Origin: Bradyrhizobium sp. WSM1743
GTDB taxonomy: Bacteria > Pseudomonadota > Alphaproteobacteria > Rhizobiales > Xanthobacteraceae
Direction: 5' to 3'
DNA: 64,000 nt
Assembly (NCBI RefSeq): GCF_000473065.1
Contig: NZ_AXAZ01000034.1
Location: 1 to 64,000, forward strand
Shown piece after piece: positions 14,085 to 21,594 of the stretch. Positions within the stretch are counted from its first letter, which is position 1, and each line of letters opens with the position of its first letter. The notes below the pieces were generated by a model. The model worked only from the letters and a program-made list of their open reading frames with translations, was not told where the DNA came from and ran no database searches. The position numbers and the translations under genes were made by a program.

Positions 14085-14121
14085 AGAGGCGTGCCGGCCC
14101 GCCGGCGCGCCTCTTTCTTTT
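14085..14121 (+). terminator. Rho-independent terminator
   Basis: GAGGCGtGCCGG pairs with CCGGCgCGCCTC and is followed by TTTCTTTT. It ends the cold-shock gene. Confidence 0.75.
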
Positions 14122-14172
14122 CCGGCGGCCGCCGCGTAAGGACTGGCCCAGTCCCACGCCTCGAGAACCCCC

Positions 14173-14658
14173 ATGAACTTTGATCGAAAGGCCGTCTGGT
14201 CCGCTCTGAAGGGCTGGCTTGCCGCCATCCTCGTCATCGCCGGCTGGGCCGTCGCGAGCGCGCCTGTCGGCGCCGCCAGCTTTCAGCCGCTCGAGATCGT
14301 CACCAAGAACGGCGTGCAGGTGTTCTCGGTGGAAATGGCAACGACCGAGGAGGAGAAGCAGACCGGCCTGATGTACCGCAAGGAACTGGCCGACGGCAAA
14401 GGCATGCTGTTCGACTTCAATCCCGAGCAGGAGGTGTCGATGTGGATGAAGAACACTTACGTTTCGCTCGACATGATCTTCATCCGCGCCGATGGCCGCA
14501 TCCTGCGGATCGCGGAGAATACGGAGCCCTTGTCGACGAAGATCATCTCGTCCCGGGGGCCCGCCCGGGCCGTGCTGGAGGTGGTGGCGGGAACGGCGCA
14601 GAAGTACGGTATCCGCCCCGGTGACCGCGTCGGCCACCCCCTGTTCGGCAGCAAATAG
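14173..14658 (+). CDS. DUF192 exported protein
   Basis: This 161-residue protein has an N-terminal hydrophobic segment (LAAILVIAGWAVASAPVGAAS) that reads as a signal peptide. The DUF192 core follows: MATTEEEKQTGLMYRK, GMLFDFNPEQEVSMWMKNTYVSLDMIFI, and a C-terminal VLEVVAGTAQKYGIRPGDRVGH. The family is periplasmic or secreted with unknown function. Length and domain order are normal. It is followed by a tandem repeat and tRNA-Pro. Confidence 0.88.
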   Translation: MNFDRKAVWSALKGWLAAILVIAGWAVASAPVGAASFQPLEIVTKNGVQVFSVEMATTEEEKQTGLMYRKELADGKGMLFDFNPEQEVSMWMKNTYVSLDMIFIRADGRILRIAENTEPLSTKIISSRGPARAVLEVVAGTAQKYGIRPGDRVGHPLFGSK

Positions 14659-14699
14659 GACGGGCGGACCCGCGCGATTGCCGCCCTTGCCGGCGTTTG

Positions 14700-14759
14700 G
14701 GAAGCTTGCTGGCGGCTTTGGAAGCTTGCTGGCGGCTTTGGAAGCTTGCTGGCGCCTTG
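14700..14759. repeat. 20-bp tandem repeat, three copies
   Basis: The unit GGAAGCTTGCTGGCGGCTTT repeats three times in a row, the third with two changes near its end. A partial fourth unit follows. It lies about 35 bases before tRNA-Pro, where its promoter would be expected. Confidence 0.85.
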
Positions 14760-14792
14760 GGAAGCGTGTATCGACGGGGCTCGCCGGACATT

Positions 14793-14869
14793 CGGGGTAT
14801 AGCGCAGCCTGGTAGCGCGGCAGTTTTGGGTACTGCAGGTCGTTGGTTCGAATCCAGCTGCCCCGACCA
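14793..14869 (+). tRNA. tRNA-Pro (TGG)
   Basis: A 77-base cloverleaf has acceptor CGGGGTA/TGCCCCG-type pairing, D-arm TAGCGCAGCCTGGTAGCGC, anticodon stem GCAGT/ACTGC with loop TTTGGGT (anticodon TGG), T-arm TTGGTTCGAATCC and an encoded ACCA end. Confidence 0.95.
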
Positions 14870-14992
14870 GTCCCGAGGTTGAGCGCCGCTTCCGATTCCC
14901 GGGGGCGCTCGTCCCGGAGGCGCTGGTCCCCCGCGGCCGAGGGATGTCGCGTCCAGCCGCCCGTTTCGCGCGGCATCAGCAAAGCTCCATCG

Positions 14993-15104
14993 AACCTTCT
15001 GCGCGGCGCCATCGACACATGTGTGTTGGGGATTTCAGCGCCCAATGTCTAAACGGACGCCGCCAAGCGATGATACTCCGCTTGCGCGGCGTTGCGCTTT
15101 TCAG
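14993..15104 (+). ncRNA. Candidate RNA element, homologue of the 10-kb hairpin
   Basis: 15028-15104 begins with the same GGGGATTTCAGCGCCC as the candidate RNA at 10 kb. It has stem ACGCCGC/GCGGCGT, inner stem AAGCG/CGCTT, loop ATGATACTC and a run of T after the stem. Base changes between copies keep pairing. The preceding palindrome ACACATGTGT aligns with CCATGG in the other copy. The convergent gene at 15115 ends just beyond it, so on the other strand the hairpin could serve as that gene's terminator. Confidence 0.4.
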
Positions 15105-15114
15105 GCCGCGCTGG

Positions 15115-15273
15115 TCAGCTCGATGCGTGCCAGCCCGGCGGAAACGGGACGAACGACCAGACCGCCTGGTTGTCGTTGGCGGCTTGCGGCGGCTCTTGTG
15201 ACGGCGTTCTCACGATCGGCGCGGGCGGCAACATTCGGAGCGCGAGGCACAGACGTGCACATTGCAGTTTCAT
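15115..15273 (-). CDS. Small hypothetical protein (52 aa)
   Basis: The minus strand encodes MKLQCARLCLALRMLPPAPIVRTPSQEPPQAANDNQAVWSFVPFPPGWHASS. The ATG at 15273 follows GGGGGA at usable spacing. The AANDN motif near the C-terminus is common in small proteins of this group. No domain is recognised. It converges on the RNA-like element at 15028-15104. Confidence 0.45.
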   Translation of the reverse strand: MKLQCARLCLALRMLPPAPIVRTPSQEPPQAANDNQAVWSFVPFPPGWHASS

Positions 15274-15559
15274 TATTGTTGTCCCCCGCAAACCAATTGT
15301 TTCCAAACGTCCGATTGCTTGCAAAGTTCAGTCTAGAAATCACCGTGCGCCGAAACAGCGCGCTCGTTCTCAAATCACATGCATTCTAGAAAACCCGGCG
15401 CTGGCTTTCAACCGATCGCGCCGACCCAAGAAGTAAGGTTGATCGGTTAGGTTAAAGGCGAGCGGTTGTTGCGGCCCTCTGGGTGGCTGTTATCAGGTCG
15501 GTCCCGGCTCGCGATGGGCTGCCTTTCATCTGCACAGATCATGGTGCGTCGCGGCGCGC
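15274..15559. other. Intergenic stretch
   Basis: I see no gene here. It should hold the promoters of the divergent small genes at 15273 and 15560/15626. The sequence GTTAGGTTAAAGGC near 15446 resembles GTTAGGTTAAAAGC near 10622, also upstream of a small gene. Confidence 0.3.
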
Positions 15560-15565
15560 GTGTCA

Positions 15566-15623
15566 GTCGAGTTCTGCGTCAGCGAGTTCTGCGTCAGCGA
15601 GTTCTGCCCCAGCGAGTTCTGCC
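15566..15623. repeat. 15-bp tandem repeat (about four copies)
   Basis: The unit AGCGAGTTCTGCGTC repeats with minor changes. In the frame of the following gene it would encode EFCVS pentapeptides if translation began at the GTG at 15560. Confidence 0.8.
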
Positions 15624-15625
15624 CT

Positions 15626-15820
15626 ATGTCTCTTGATCGCAACCTCAAGACCGTCGGCCCGCAGTCGAGCTGGACCGAGATCTGGCACCTCTGGACAGTG
15701 ATCGTGCCGCGCCGCTCCATCAACGGGCAGTTCGTGGTCGGCAAGGTCTGGCGTCGCCACGACGGTCGCGACTGGATCTACAAGAAATTCACCGAGTTCG
15801 ACGGCGGAGAGGCGGCGTAG
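15626..15820 (+). CDS. Small hypothetical protein (64 aa)
   Basis: MSLDRNLKTVGPQSSWTEIWHLWTVIVPRRSINGQFVVGKVWRRHDGRDWIYKKFTEFDGGEAA reads as a small beta-rich soluble protein with many aromatic residues. The frame is open upstream through a 15-bp repeat to a GTG at 15560, which would add the repeat EFCVSEFCVSEFCPSEFCP. I prefer the ATG at 15626 but cannot exclude the longer form. No family is recognised. Confidence 0.6.
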   Translation: MSLDRNLKTVGPQSSWTEIWHLWTVIVPRRSINGQFVVGKVWRRHDGRDWIYKKFTEFDGGEAA

Positions 15821-15832
15821 CTGCCGCCTGTC

Positions 15833-17005
15833 TCAGGCCGCCTTCGCCTCTGCAGCCGGCTTTGCCGGTGGCGGCTTCAGCGGCTTGTCCTGCTTCTTCG
15901 ACCACGAGATGTAATAGGCCACGGTCGTCATGATCGCGATGCCGGCGACGCTGACGAAGATCTGCGCGAGCAGCGAGCCCGAGCTCATCGACAGCTCGAA
16001 ATGGCCGACGAAGGACAGGAACACGCCGACGCAGAACACGGCGAGCGACTGCTGGCCACAGACGATCAAGGGATCGAACACCCTCCACTCCAGCCCCGGC
16101 CACTCCTTCGGCACGAAGCGGATCACCAGGATCACGATCACGACGAAGTGGAGGAAGCGGTAAGGCGCAAGATTGGTCTTGTCATTGGGATTGAAGGCCG
16201 AGAACAGCCATTCGGGGAACATGCCGCCGAAGGCGGGGAAGCGGCCGGCCATGGTCATGATCAGCGCGAACAGGAGATAGCCGAGGCAGACCCACAGGGT
16301 GATCGGCGAATTGATCAGCGTCATCGAGCGCCGGGCCCCGCCCATGGCGCACCAGGCGCCGAACACGAACAGCACCTGCCAGCAATAGGGGTTGAAGTAC
16401 CACTGGCCGGCCGGATAGGCGTTCAGATTCCAGCCGAAGTGGCGCGCGGCGAGCCACAGCACGATCGACAGCGCCATCGTCAAATCGGGCTTGCGCAGCA
16501 TGAACCACAGCACCGGCGGAAACAGGCCCATCAGCACGATGTACAGCGGCAGCACGTCGAGATTGAGCGGCTTGAAGCGCAGGAACAGGCCCTGGCGCAA
16601 CGTCTCGGTGGCATTGTCGACGAGGCCGGCGACGTTGAACTCGTTGATCATCTCGGAATCGCCGAAGCGCAGCGCCAGATAGCTGATCGAGGCGATGTAG
16701 ATCACGAACAGGATGATGTGGGCGACATACAGCTGCCAGACCCGCTTGGTCAGCCGCGTGGCGCCGACGATGAAGCCGCGCTCCAGCATCATCCGCGCAT
16801 AGACGAAGGAGGCGGTATAGCCGGAGATGAAGACGAACAGATCGGCCGCGTCGGAAAAGCCGTAGTTGCGGGTCGTGATCCAGTTCACGACGTTGTCGGG
16901 GATATGGTCGAGAAAGATCGCCCAGTTCGCGACACCGCGAAACAGGTCGAGCCTGAGGTCACGGCCCTTTTCGGGGAGCGTGGCGTTGATGTTCAGGAAG
17001 GCCAT
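15833..17005 (-). CDS. OpgC-domain membrane acyltransferase
   Basis: This 390-residue polytopic protein begins MAFLNINATLPEKGRDLRLDLFRGVANWAIFLDHIPDNVVNWITTRNYGFSDAADLFVFISGYTASFVYARMM, shown here only to mark the OpgC signature (RDLRLDLFRG, FLDH, FGFSDAAE-like, FISGY). About ten hydrophobic segments follow, and a Lys/Pro/Ala-rich tail closes it. OpgC proteins add succinyl groups to osmoregulated periplasmic glucans at the inner membrane; Bradyrhizobium makes cyclic beta-glucans, so these are the likely substrate, by inference. The upstream extension to 17095 is rejected because the family starts at this ATG. Confidence 0.85.
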   Translation of the reverse strand: MAFLNINATLPEKGRDLRLDLFRGVANWAIFLDHIPDNVVNWITTRNYGFSDAADLFVFISGYTASFVYARMMLERGFIVGATRLTKRVWQLYVAHIILFVIYIASISYLALRFGDSEMINEFNVAGLVDNATETLRQGLFLRFKPLNLDVLPLYIVLMGLFPPVLWFMLRKPDLTMALSIVLWLAARHFGWNLNAYPAGQWYFNPYCWQVLFVFGAWCAMGGARRSMTLINSPITLWVCLGYLLFALIMTMAGRFPAFGGMFPEWLFSAFNPNDKTNLAPYRFLHFVVIVILVIRFVPKEWPGLEWRVFDPLIVCGQQSLAVFCVGVFLSFVGHFELSMSSGSLLAQIFVSVAGIAIMTTVAYYISWSKKQDKPLKPPPAKPAAEAKAA

Positions 17006-17260
17006 GCGACGGGGGCTCTCGAAGAGGACGAAGACGCCGATATCGGCGAGACGGTGCCGCCGGGCGGGACGCCGGCGCGGGAGGCGGGTACGCAATTGTC
17101 ACGGTGCAGCATAATGACTATACCGTTGGTGAGGGTGCCGGGGAGCCGGAATCACCGATCAGTTCCCAATCGGTGTCTCTATACTATCCCCGAGATTTCC
17201 AACAACTGCCACCGTGACGCATCGAAATCGAACGAAAAGACGAAGAGGCCCGGACCAGCC

Positions 17261-17566
17261 ATGACCGCACGCATTTTCAAGCCCGCCAAGAACGCGATGC
17301 AATCCGGCCGGTCCAAGACCAAGGAATGGCAGCTTGACTACGAGCCGGAGCTGCCGCGCTCGGTCGAGCCGCTGATGGGCTGGACGTCGTCGAGCGACAT
17401 GAAGCAGCAGATCACGCTGCGCTTCCACAGCAAGGAAGAGGCGGTCGCCTATTGCGAGCGCAAGGGCATCGCCTACCAGGTGATCGAGCCGCAGGATTCG
17501 ATCCGTCGGCCCGCCGCCTATGCCGACAATTTCTCGTTCCGCCGCGGCGAGCCCTGGACGCATTGA
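17261..17566 (+). CDS. NDUFS4-like complex I accessory subunit
   Basis: This 101-residue protein MTARIFKPAKNAMQSGRSKTKEWQLDYEPE...PLMGWTSSSDMKQQITLRFHSKEEAVAYCERKGIAYQVIEP...YADNFSFRR matches the ETC complex I conserved region (mitochondrial NDUFS4, 18 kDa). GWTSSSD and the KEEAVAYCERKGI helix are hallmarks. Alphaproteobacteria keep this accessory subunit away from the nuo operon. It sits on the cytoplasmic arm of NADH dehydrogenase. Divergent from the OpgC gene. Confidence 0.92.
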   Translation: MTARIFKPAKNAMQSGRSKTKEWQLDYEPELPRSVEPLMGWTSSSDMKQQITLRFHSKEEAVAYCERKGIAYQVIEPQDSIRRPAAYADNFSFRRGEPWTH

Positions 17567-17589
17567 GGCTCGGCAAACTCTATCGTTGT

Positions 17590-17672
17590 GTCATGCCCGG
17601 GCTTGTCCCGGGTATCCACGTTTCGGCGGCAGCATGAAGAACGTGGACGGCCGGGACGAGCCCGGCCATGAC
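17590..17672. repeat. Palindromic intergenic repeat
   Basis: Arms of about 33 bases, GTCATGCCCGGGCTTGTCCC... and ...GGGACGAGCCCGGCCATGAC, are imperfectly inverted, with TCCACGTT and AACGTGGA closing the loop. It is a typical Bradyrhizobiaceae repeat. Confidence 0.75.
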
Positions 17673-17770
17673 GGCGGGAGGGGCTAGTCGCCCGAACCCA
17701 AGAACCCTTGGCAGCCATTTCCCCCCGTGCTTCGCTGTCTCGCATGACACGACCATGACGAGGGCAGGCT

Positions 17771-18265
17771 ATGGCGGGGCGTGACCAGCTCGACGGCGTC
17801 GACCTGAAGATACTATCCGAACTGCAGCAGGACGGGCGCGTGCGCAACAACGAGCTGGCGCTGCGCGTCGGGGTGTCCGCGCCGAACTGCCTGCGGCGGC
17901 TGAAGTCGCTGTTCAGCCGCGGCGTGATCCGGGCGGTGCGCGCCGTCATCGACGAGCGACGGCTCGGTTTTGAAGTGGTGTCGTTCGTCTCGATCCAGCT
18001 CGGCAGTCAGGCCCAGCCGGTGCTGGAGGCGTTCGAGAGCTCGATCGCCGCGATCCCGCGCATCCAGCAATGCTGGCGGATTTCGGGCGACACCGACTAT
18101 CTCCTCAAATGCGTGGCGCCGAGTGTCGAGAGCATGCGCCAGCAGCTCCTGCATTTCGCCGCGATGCCGAACGTAAAGAACGTCCGCAGCTTCCCCGTGC
18201 TGGGCGTCGCAAAGGACGTGCCGCTGCCATTGCAGGAGGTCGCCGCGGCGGCGCCGGCGGGGTAG
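17771..18265 (+). CDS. Lrp/AsnC-family transcriptional regulator
   Basis: This 164-residue protein begins LDGVDLKILSELQQDGRVRNNELALRVGVSAPNCLRRLKSL, the Lrp winged-helix, followed by a hinge (GVIRAVRAVIDERRLGFEVVSFVSIQL). The RAM/AsnC effector domain follows with IQQCWRISGDTDYLLKCVAP. Such proteins form octamers and respond to amino acids. No operon partner is adjacent, so its target is not evident. Confidence 0.9.
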   Translation: MAGRDQLDGVDLKILSELQQDGRVRNNELALRVGVSAPNCLRRLKSLFSRGVIRAVRAVIDERRLGFEVVSFVSIQLGSQAQPVLEAFESSIAAIPRIQQCWRISGDTDYLLKCVAPSVESMRQQLLHFAAMPNVKNVRSFPVLGVAKDVPLPLQEVAAAAPAG

Positions 18266-18488
18266 GATCCGAACATTCCCGTACTGACAAATCGGTATTT
18301 CACGCAATCCGAATTATAAATACATGAGTCAATCACCTAACTGTGACATGTGATTTGCGAAGTCCTGCAATGCGCGGGGCCGTGATTGTCGGTTCCCTGG
18401 GCCCCGCCTAGATGCCAGGTGTGGCCCTCAGCGTGCCTGGCAACGCCGAGGACTATCTTGTGGGACCCTGAAGCAGGAAAAAGACACC

Positions 18489-18788
18489 ATGACATCGATT
18501 TCGAGGACGTTCGTCGCATCCACTGCGGCGCTGTTTGCATCTGCGTTTCTCATGATGACCGCGCCGGCTGCGCAGGCGGAGGAATACTGCATCACCAACG
18601 GCGCCCAGGCGGCGCATGGCTGCGGCTATCCGACGATGGAAGCCTGCCGCCAGGCCGCCGGCGGCATCGGCGGCACCTGCTCGCAGACCGGTGGCGCGAA
18701 GACCAATAACGACGCATTCGCCCTCCAGCCGAAGCAGACCCAGTCGCGCGGCAAGCTTCGCCCGGGCGGCCAGACCAACTCCAACTGA
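18489..18788 (+). CDS. DUF3551 secreted protein
   Basis: This 99-residue protein has a signal peptide (FVASTAALFASAFLMMTAPAAQA) and the DUF3551 mature core EEYCITNG.QAAHGCGYPTMEACRQAAGGIGGTC, with four cysteines that probably form two disulfides in the periplasm. The family is abundant in Bradyrhizobium and has no known role. CAGGAAAAAG lies before the ATG. An 11-bp stem follows at 18821-18848. Confidence 0.88.
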   Translation: MTSISRTFVASTAALFASAFLMMTAPAAQAEEYCITNGAQAAHGCGYPTMEACRQAAGGIGGTCSQTGGAKTNNDAFALQPKQTQSRGKLRPGGQTNSN

Positions 18789-18820
18789 CGCCTGAATTCG
18801 AGACCGGTTTTGAGGTTTTG

Positions 18821-18848
18821 CGGCCTCCGAGGTTTATCTCGGGGGCCG
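18821..18848 (+). terminator. Probable terminator after DUF3551 gene
   Basis: The stem CGGCCTCCGAG/CTCGGGGGCCG with loop GTTTAT has one wobble pair. The following sequence (TAAATTC) is a poor T tract. Confidence 0.5.
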
Positions 18849-19056
18849 TAAATTCATGAGAGGCGCGCGACATCGCGTGCCGCATGTCTCATCGCAAGCC
18901 TCAGCCCCTGGCGATACCTAAGGGTCGGTACGCCGGCCCCAAATTTAGACGTAGCCGTGTGAACTGCCTCACAGAGTGGCGATCCGCGCGGGTCCATGCT
19001 TTCCAGAGGTCGCCCGAATTGTAGACGGGCCGGATTGAACCCTGGGGAAGCGCGTC

Positions 19057-20442
19057 ATGGCTCCCAACCCGATTTTCATCAGCCACCGGTCTGAATACGG
19101 CCGGATAGCCCGTGCGATGAAGAAAGTCATTGAAACCGCTTCGCACGGACAAATCGATGTCTTCATTTCGGAGGACATCCCGCGCGGCAACGAATGGCGG
19201 CCCTCGATCGAGCATCATCTTCGTACAGCGCAAAGCCTGTTTCTGCTTTACGGTGCGCCCTATGAGGACTGGTCCTGGTGCTTTTATGAAGCCGGATATT
19301 TTGCCGCCGTAAAGCCGGCAGCCAGCGATCGCCGGATCTTCTGCCTGATCCGCCCGAACGTGAACCCGCCGGGTCCGCTCAGTCACCTGCAGATGCTGAC
19401 GAGCAAGGATCAACTCATCAGGGAGTTGATCGGCATTTTCGAGAGGAACGCCATCGACGTAGATGCCAACGAGTTGCGCGGGCTGGTCGGCAAGCTAGAA
19501 AGCGGCCTGTTCAGCGAGATTCGCGAATTCGACGGCTATCCGCGCGTGCATTTCGTGGCATCCGATGCCGAACTCGCCCATGGGGAGATTCCACCCGCGG
19601 CCCAGTTCACCGGCGACGACAGCGTGCTCGGCGATCTCTTCACCATCCAGGCGCCGTCCGTACCCTGGTGCAAGGTCCAGAGGCTGGCGAATACGGAAAC
19701 TGGAAGGCAGAACTTCGTCTACAAATGGCTCGAGGAAACCGCGCAGATACTGCTTGCGGCGCGCGAGAACCAGTTCGTTGCGCCGCAGGCCGTGCTGATC
19801 GGGCGCGGCGGCCGGCGCTACCGGACCTTGCTGCACCGGGCTCGTGTCCAGGGTGATGGCGATTACCGCTGCGAATTCCTGGCGATCGAGGAGGTCGGCG
19901 GGCCGCTGACCGGATTGTCGAGCAAGCAGCTCTCGCTATTGACGGCCATCCGCATGGGCTACCGGTTCAGGTCCGAGATCATCCAGAAATTCCCTGCCGA
20001 TTTCGACGCGCAATCGTCCGACGAGCGCGAGCGCCGGATCCAGCAGATACCGCGCGTGATCGAGGATCTCACGGTTGAATCGCGGACACGCGGCAATATC
20101 AGCACTGAGGACTTTCTGGCGGCATTCGATGACCTCGAAAGCGAGAAGATGTCGCGTCTATTGGACTACTGGCCGATCCTGGCCCGCGAGATGTACAAAT
20201 CGCTGGGGCTCTCGAGCGATGGAAAAACCATCATTCGGCCGGGCCTTGTCGGTTCGGACGTCGAACGTTACCGCACGGTTCTCAAGGCCATGCGGCTGCT
20301 CAACATCGAGTTCCTGTCGCGGAGCTGCGCGCGCGTCGCACAGATGATGAAGCGATCCGAGCAGGAATTGACCGACAACGCCAAGGCGCTCGAAGATGCC
20401 GTCAAGGCGCTGACCGGTCCGGATATCAAGACGGCGGCGTGA
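19057..20442 (+). CDS. TIR-domain protein with unrecognised C-terminal region
   Basis: This 461-residue soluble protein opens with a TIR fold: IFISHRSEYGRIARAMKKVIETA (strand A), IDVFISEDIPRGNEWRPSIEHHLRTAQSLFLLYGAPY, and WSWCFYEAGYFAA. Glu78 lies where bacterial TIR NADases carry the catalytic glutamate. About residues 145-250 and 250-461 form two further regions without a domain I recognise, mostly mixed alpha/beta then helical. GGGGA precedes the ATG. It stands alone, with no partner gene. Bacterial TIR proteins cleave NAD in phage defence or act as effectors; either role is an inference. Confidence 0.75.
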   Translation: MAPNPIFISHRSEYGRIARAMKKVIETASHGQIDVFISEDIPRGNEWRPSIEHHLRTAQSLFLLYGAPYEDWSWCFYEAGYFAAVKPAASDRRIFCLIRPNVNPPGPLSHLQMLTSKDQLIRELIGIFERNAIDVDANELRGLVGKLESGLFSEIREFDGYPRVHFVASDAELAHGEIPPAAQFTGDDSVLGDLFTIQAPSVPWCKVQRLANTETGRQNFVYKWLEETAQILLAARENQFVAPQAVLIGRGGRRYRTLLHRARVQGDGDYRCEFLAIEEVGGPLTGLSSKQLSLLTAIRMGYRFRSEIIQKFPADFDAQSSDERERRIQQIPRVIEDLTVESRTRGNISTEDFLAAFDDLESEKMSRLLDYWPILAREMYKSLGLSSDGKTIIRPGLVGSDVERYRTVLKAMRLLNIEFLSRSCARVAQMMKRSEQELTDNAKALEDAVKALTGPDIKTAA

Positions 20443-20454
20443 CGCCTGCGCGGC

Positions 20455-21483
20455 TCACCGATACCGGCCGCGGAAATCGCGCGGGCTTGTGCCGGTCCAG
20501 CTGCGGAAGGCGCGCGAGAAGCTCTTCTCGTTGCGGAAGCCGGCGATCTCCGCGATGCGCTTGATCGGGATGCGGCCGCGCATCAGCTCCTGTTTTGCCA
20601 GTTCGAATTTTGCTTCTTCCTTGAGATCGCGCAGCGAGGTGGACTCCTCGCGCAGGCGGCGATGCATGGTGCGGGTGGAGAGCGCGAGCTCGCTCGCGAC
20701 GTCCTCGGCACCGAGGACCCGCCCGCGCGCATTGCGCAGCACGCGGCGGACGCGCTCGACCAGCAGCCGGTCGCGCCGATAGGGCAGCACGGTCAGCCGG
20801 AGCGCGCCCTTGAGCATGTTGTCGAGATCGGCGGCGCTGCGGGTCAGCGGCAGCGAGAGATAGTGCTTGTCGAAGACGAGGGCCGCGCGATCTGCATCGA
20901 AGCGGACGGTCCGGCAAAAGATGGTCGGATAGACCGACACGTGGCCGGGCTCCGGGTAGGGGAACCCAGCCGCGCGGAGCGCGATCTGGGAATCGACAGC
21001 CCAGCACGAGAAGCCGAGCACGTAGCGGAACAGGGTGACGAGGCAAAACTCGCGGAAGGGCCCAAGATCGCGCAGCTCACGGATCGAAATGACGGCGGTC
21101 TCCTCGCCAACCTCGAGATCGAGCAGCACATCCTCGGTGACCAGGCGGTGATGCCGGCACCAGCGCTTGAGTGCGACCTCCAGCGTTGGTGCGGTGATCG
21201 AGGCCCGGCACAGCATGCCATAGGTGCCCCATGGCAGCCGGCGCGAGAACCAGCCCAGCGCCTCATCGTCGAGCTCGCGCATGGCATGGCCCGCCAGCGC
21301 CTCGAACTGGGCCGCGGTGACCCTCCCATCCGGGGAGTTGACCAGCTCCGGCGCGACCTGGCCCCGGCTCAGCGCCGCCGCGGGATCGCGGCCGTATCGC
21401 TCATAAGCGGCGACCACGCCGCGGACGAAGGCGGCGGGGGTCACGGCGCGGCGCGGCATTGCGGTGGCGGCTTGAAAAGGCAT
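20455..21483 (-). CDS. AraC-family regulator with arabinose-binding-type domain
   Basis: This 342-residue protein has an N-terminal domain of the Arabinose_bd/OruR type (YGMLCRASITAPTLEVALKRWCRHHRLVTEDVLLDL, HHRL and FSCWAVDSQIAL). A C-terminal AraC domain with two helix-turn-helices follows: LSTRTMHRRLREESTSLRDLKEEAK and RIPIKRIAEIAGFRNEKSFSRAFRSWTGTSPRDFRGRYR. The ATG at 21483 is preceded by AAGGGAG. It is divergent, 111 bp away, from the isovaleryl-CoA dehydrogenase operon and so is its probable activator. Other leucine-degradation operons often use a MerR-type LiuR instead. Confidence 0.88.
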   Translation of the reverse strand: MPFQAATAMPRRAVTPAAFVRGVVAAYERYGRDPAAALSRGQVAPELVNSPDGRVTAAQFEALAGHAMRELDDEALGWFSRRLPWGTYGMLCRASITAPTLEVALKRWCRHHRLVTEDVLLDLEVGEETAVISIRELRDLGPFREFCLVTLFRYVLGFSCWAVDSQIALRAAGFPYPEPGHVSVYPTIFCRTVRFDADRAALVFDKHYLSLPLTRSAADLDNMLKGALRLTVLPYRRDRLLVERVRRVLRNARGRVLGAEDVASELALSTRTMHRRLREESTSLRDLKEEAKFELAKQELMRGRIPIKRIAEIAGFRNEKSFSRAFRSWTGTSPRDFRGRYR

Positions 21484-21594
21484 CGGAACTCCCTTGGAAA
21501 ATCCTCGCCAAGTTTGGCAGAAAATGCAACCTTTTCGACCGCAACAGGGCCGGGACGGGGCTAGGTTCAGACCCCAAAACATGGAGGAATCGCC

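Noticed and set aside
13282..15045. 587-codon open frame on the minus strand across the cold-shock and DUF192 genes
   Set aside because: It is antisense to two genes with clear domains and to tRNA-Pro, has low-complexity composition, and is a normal result of high GC third positions.
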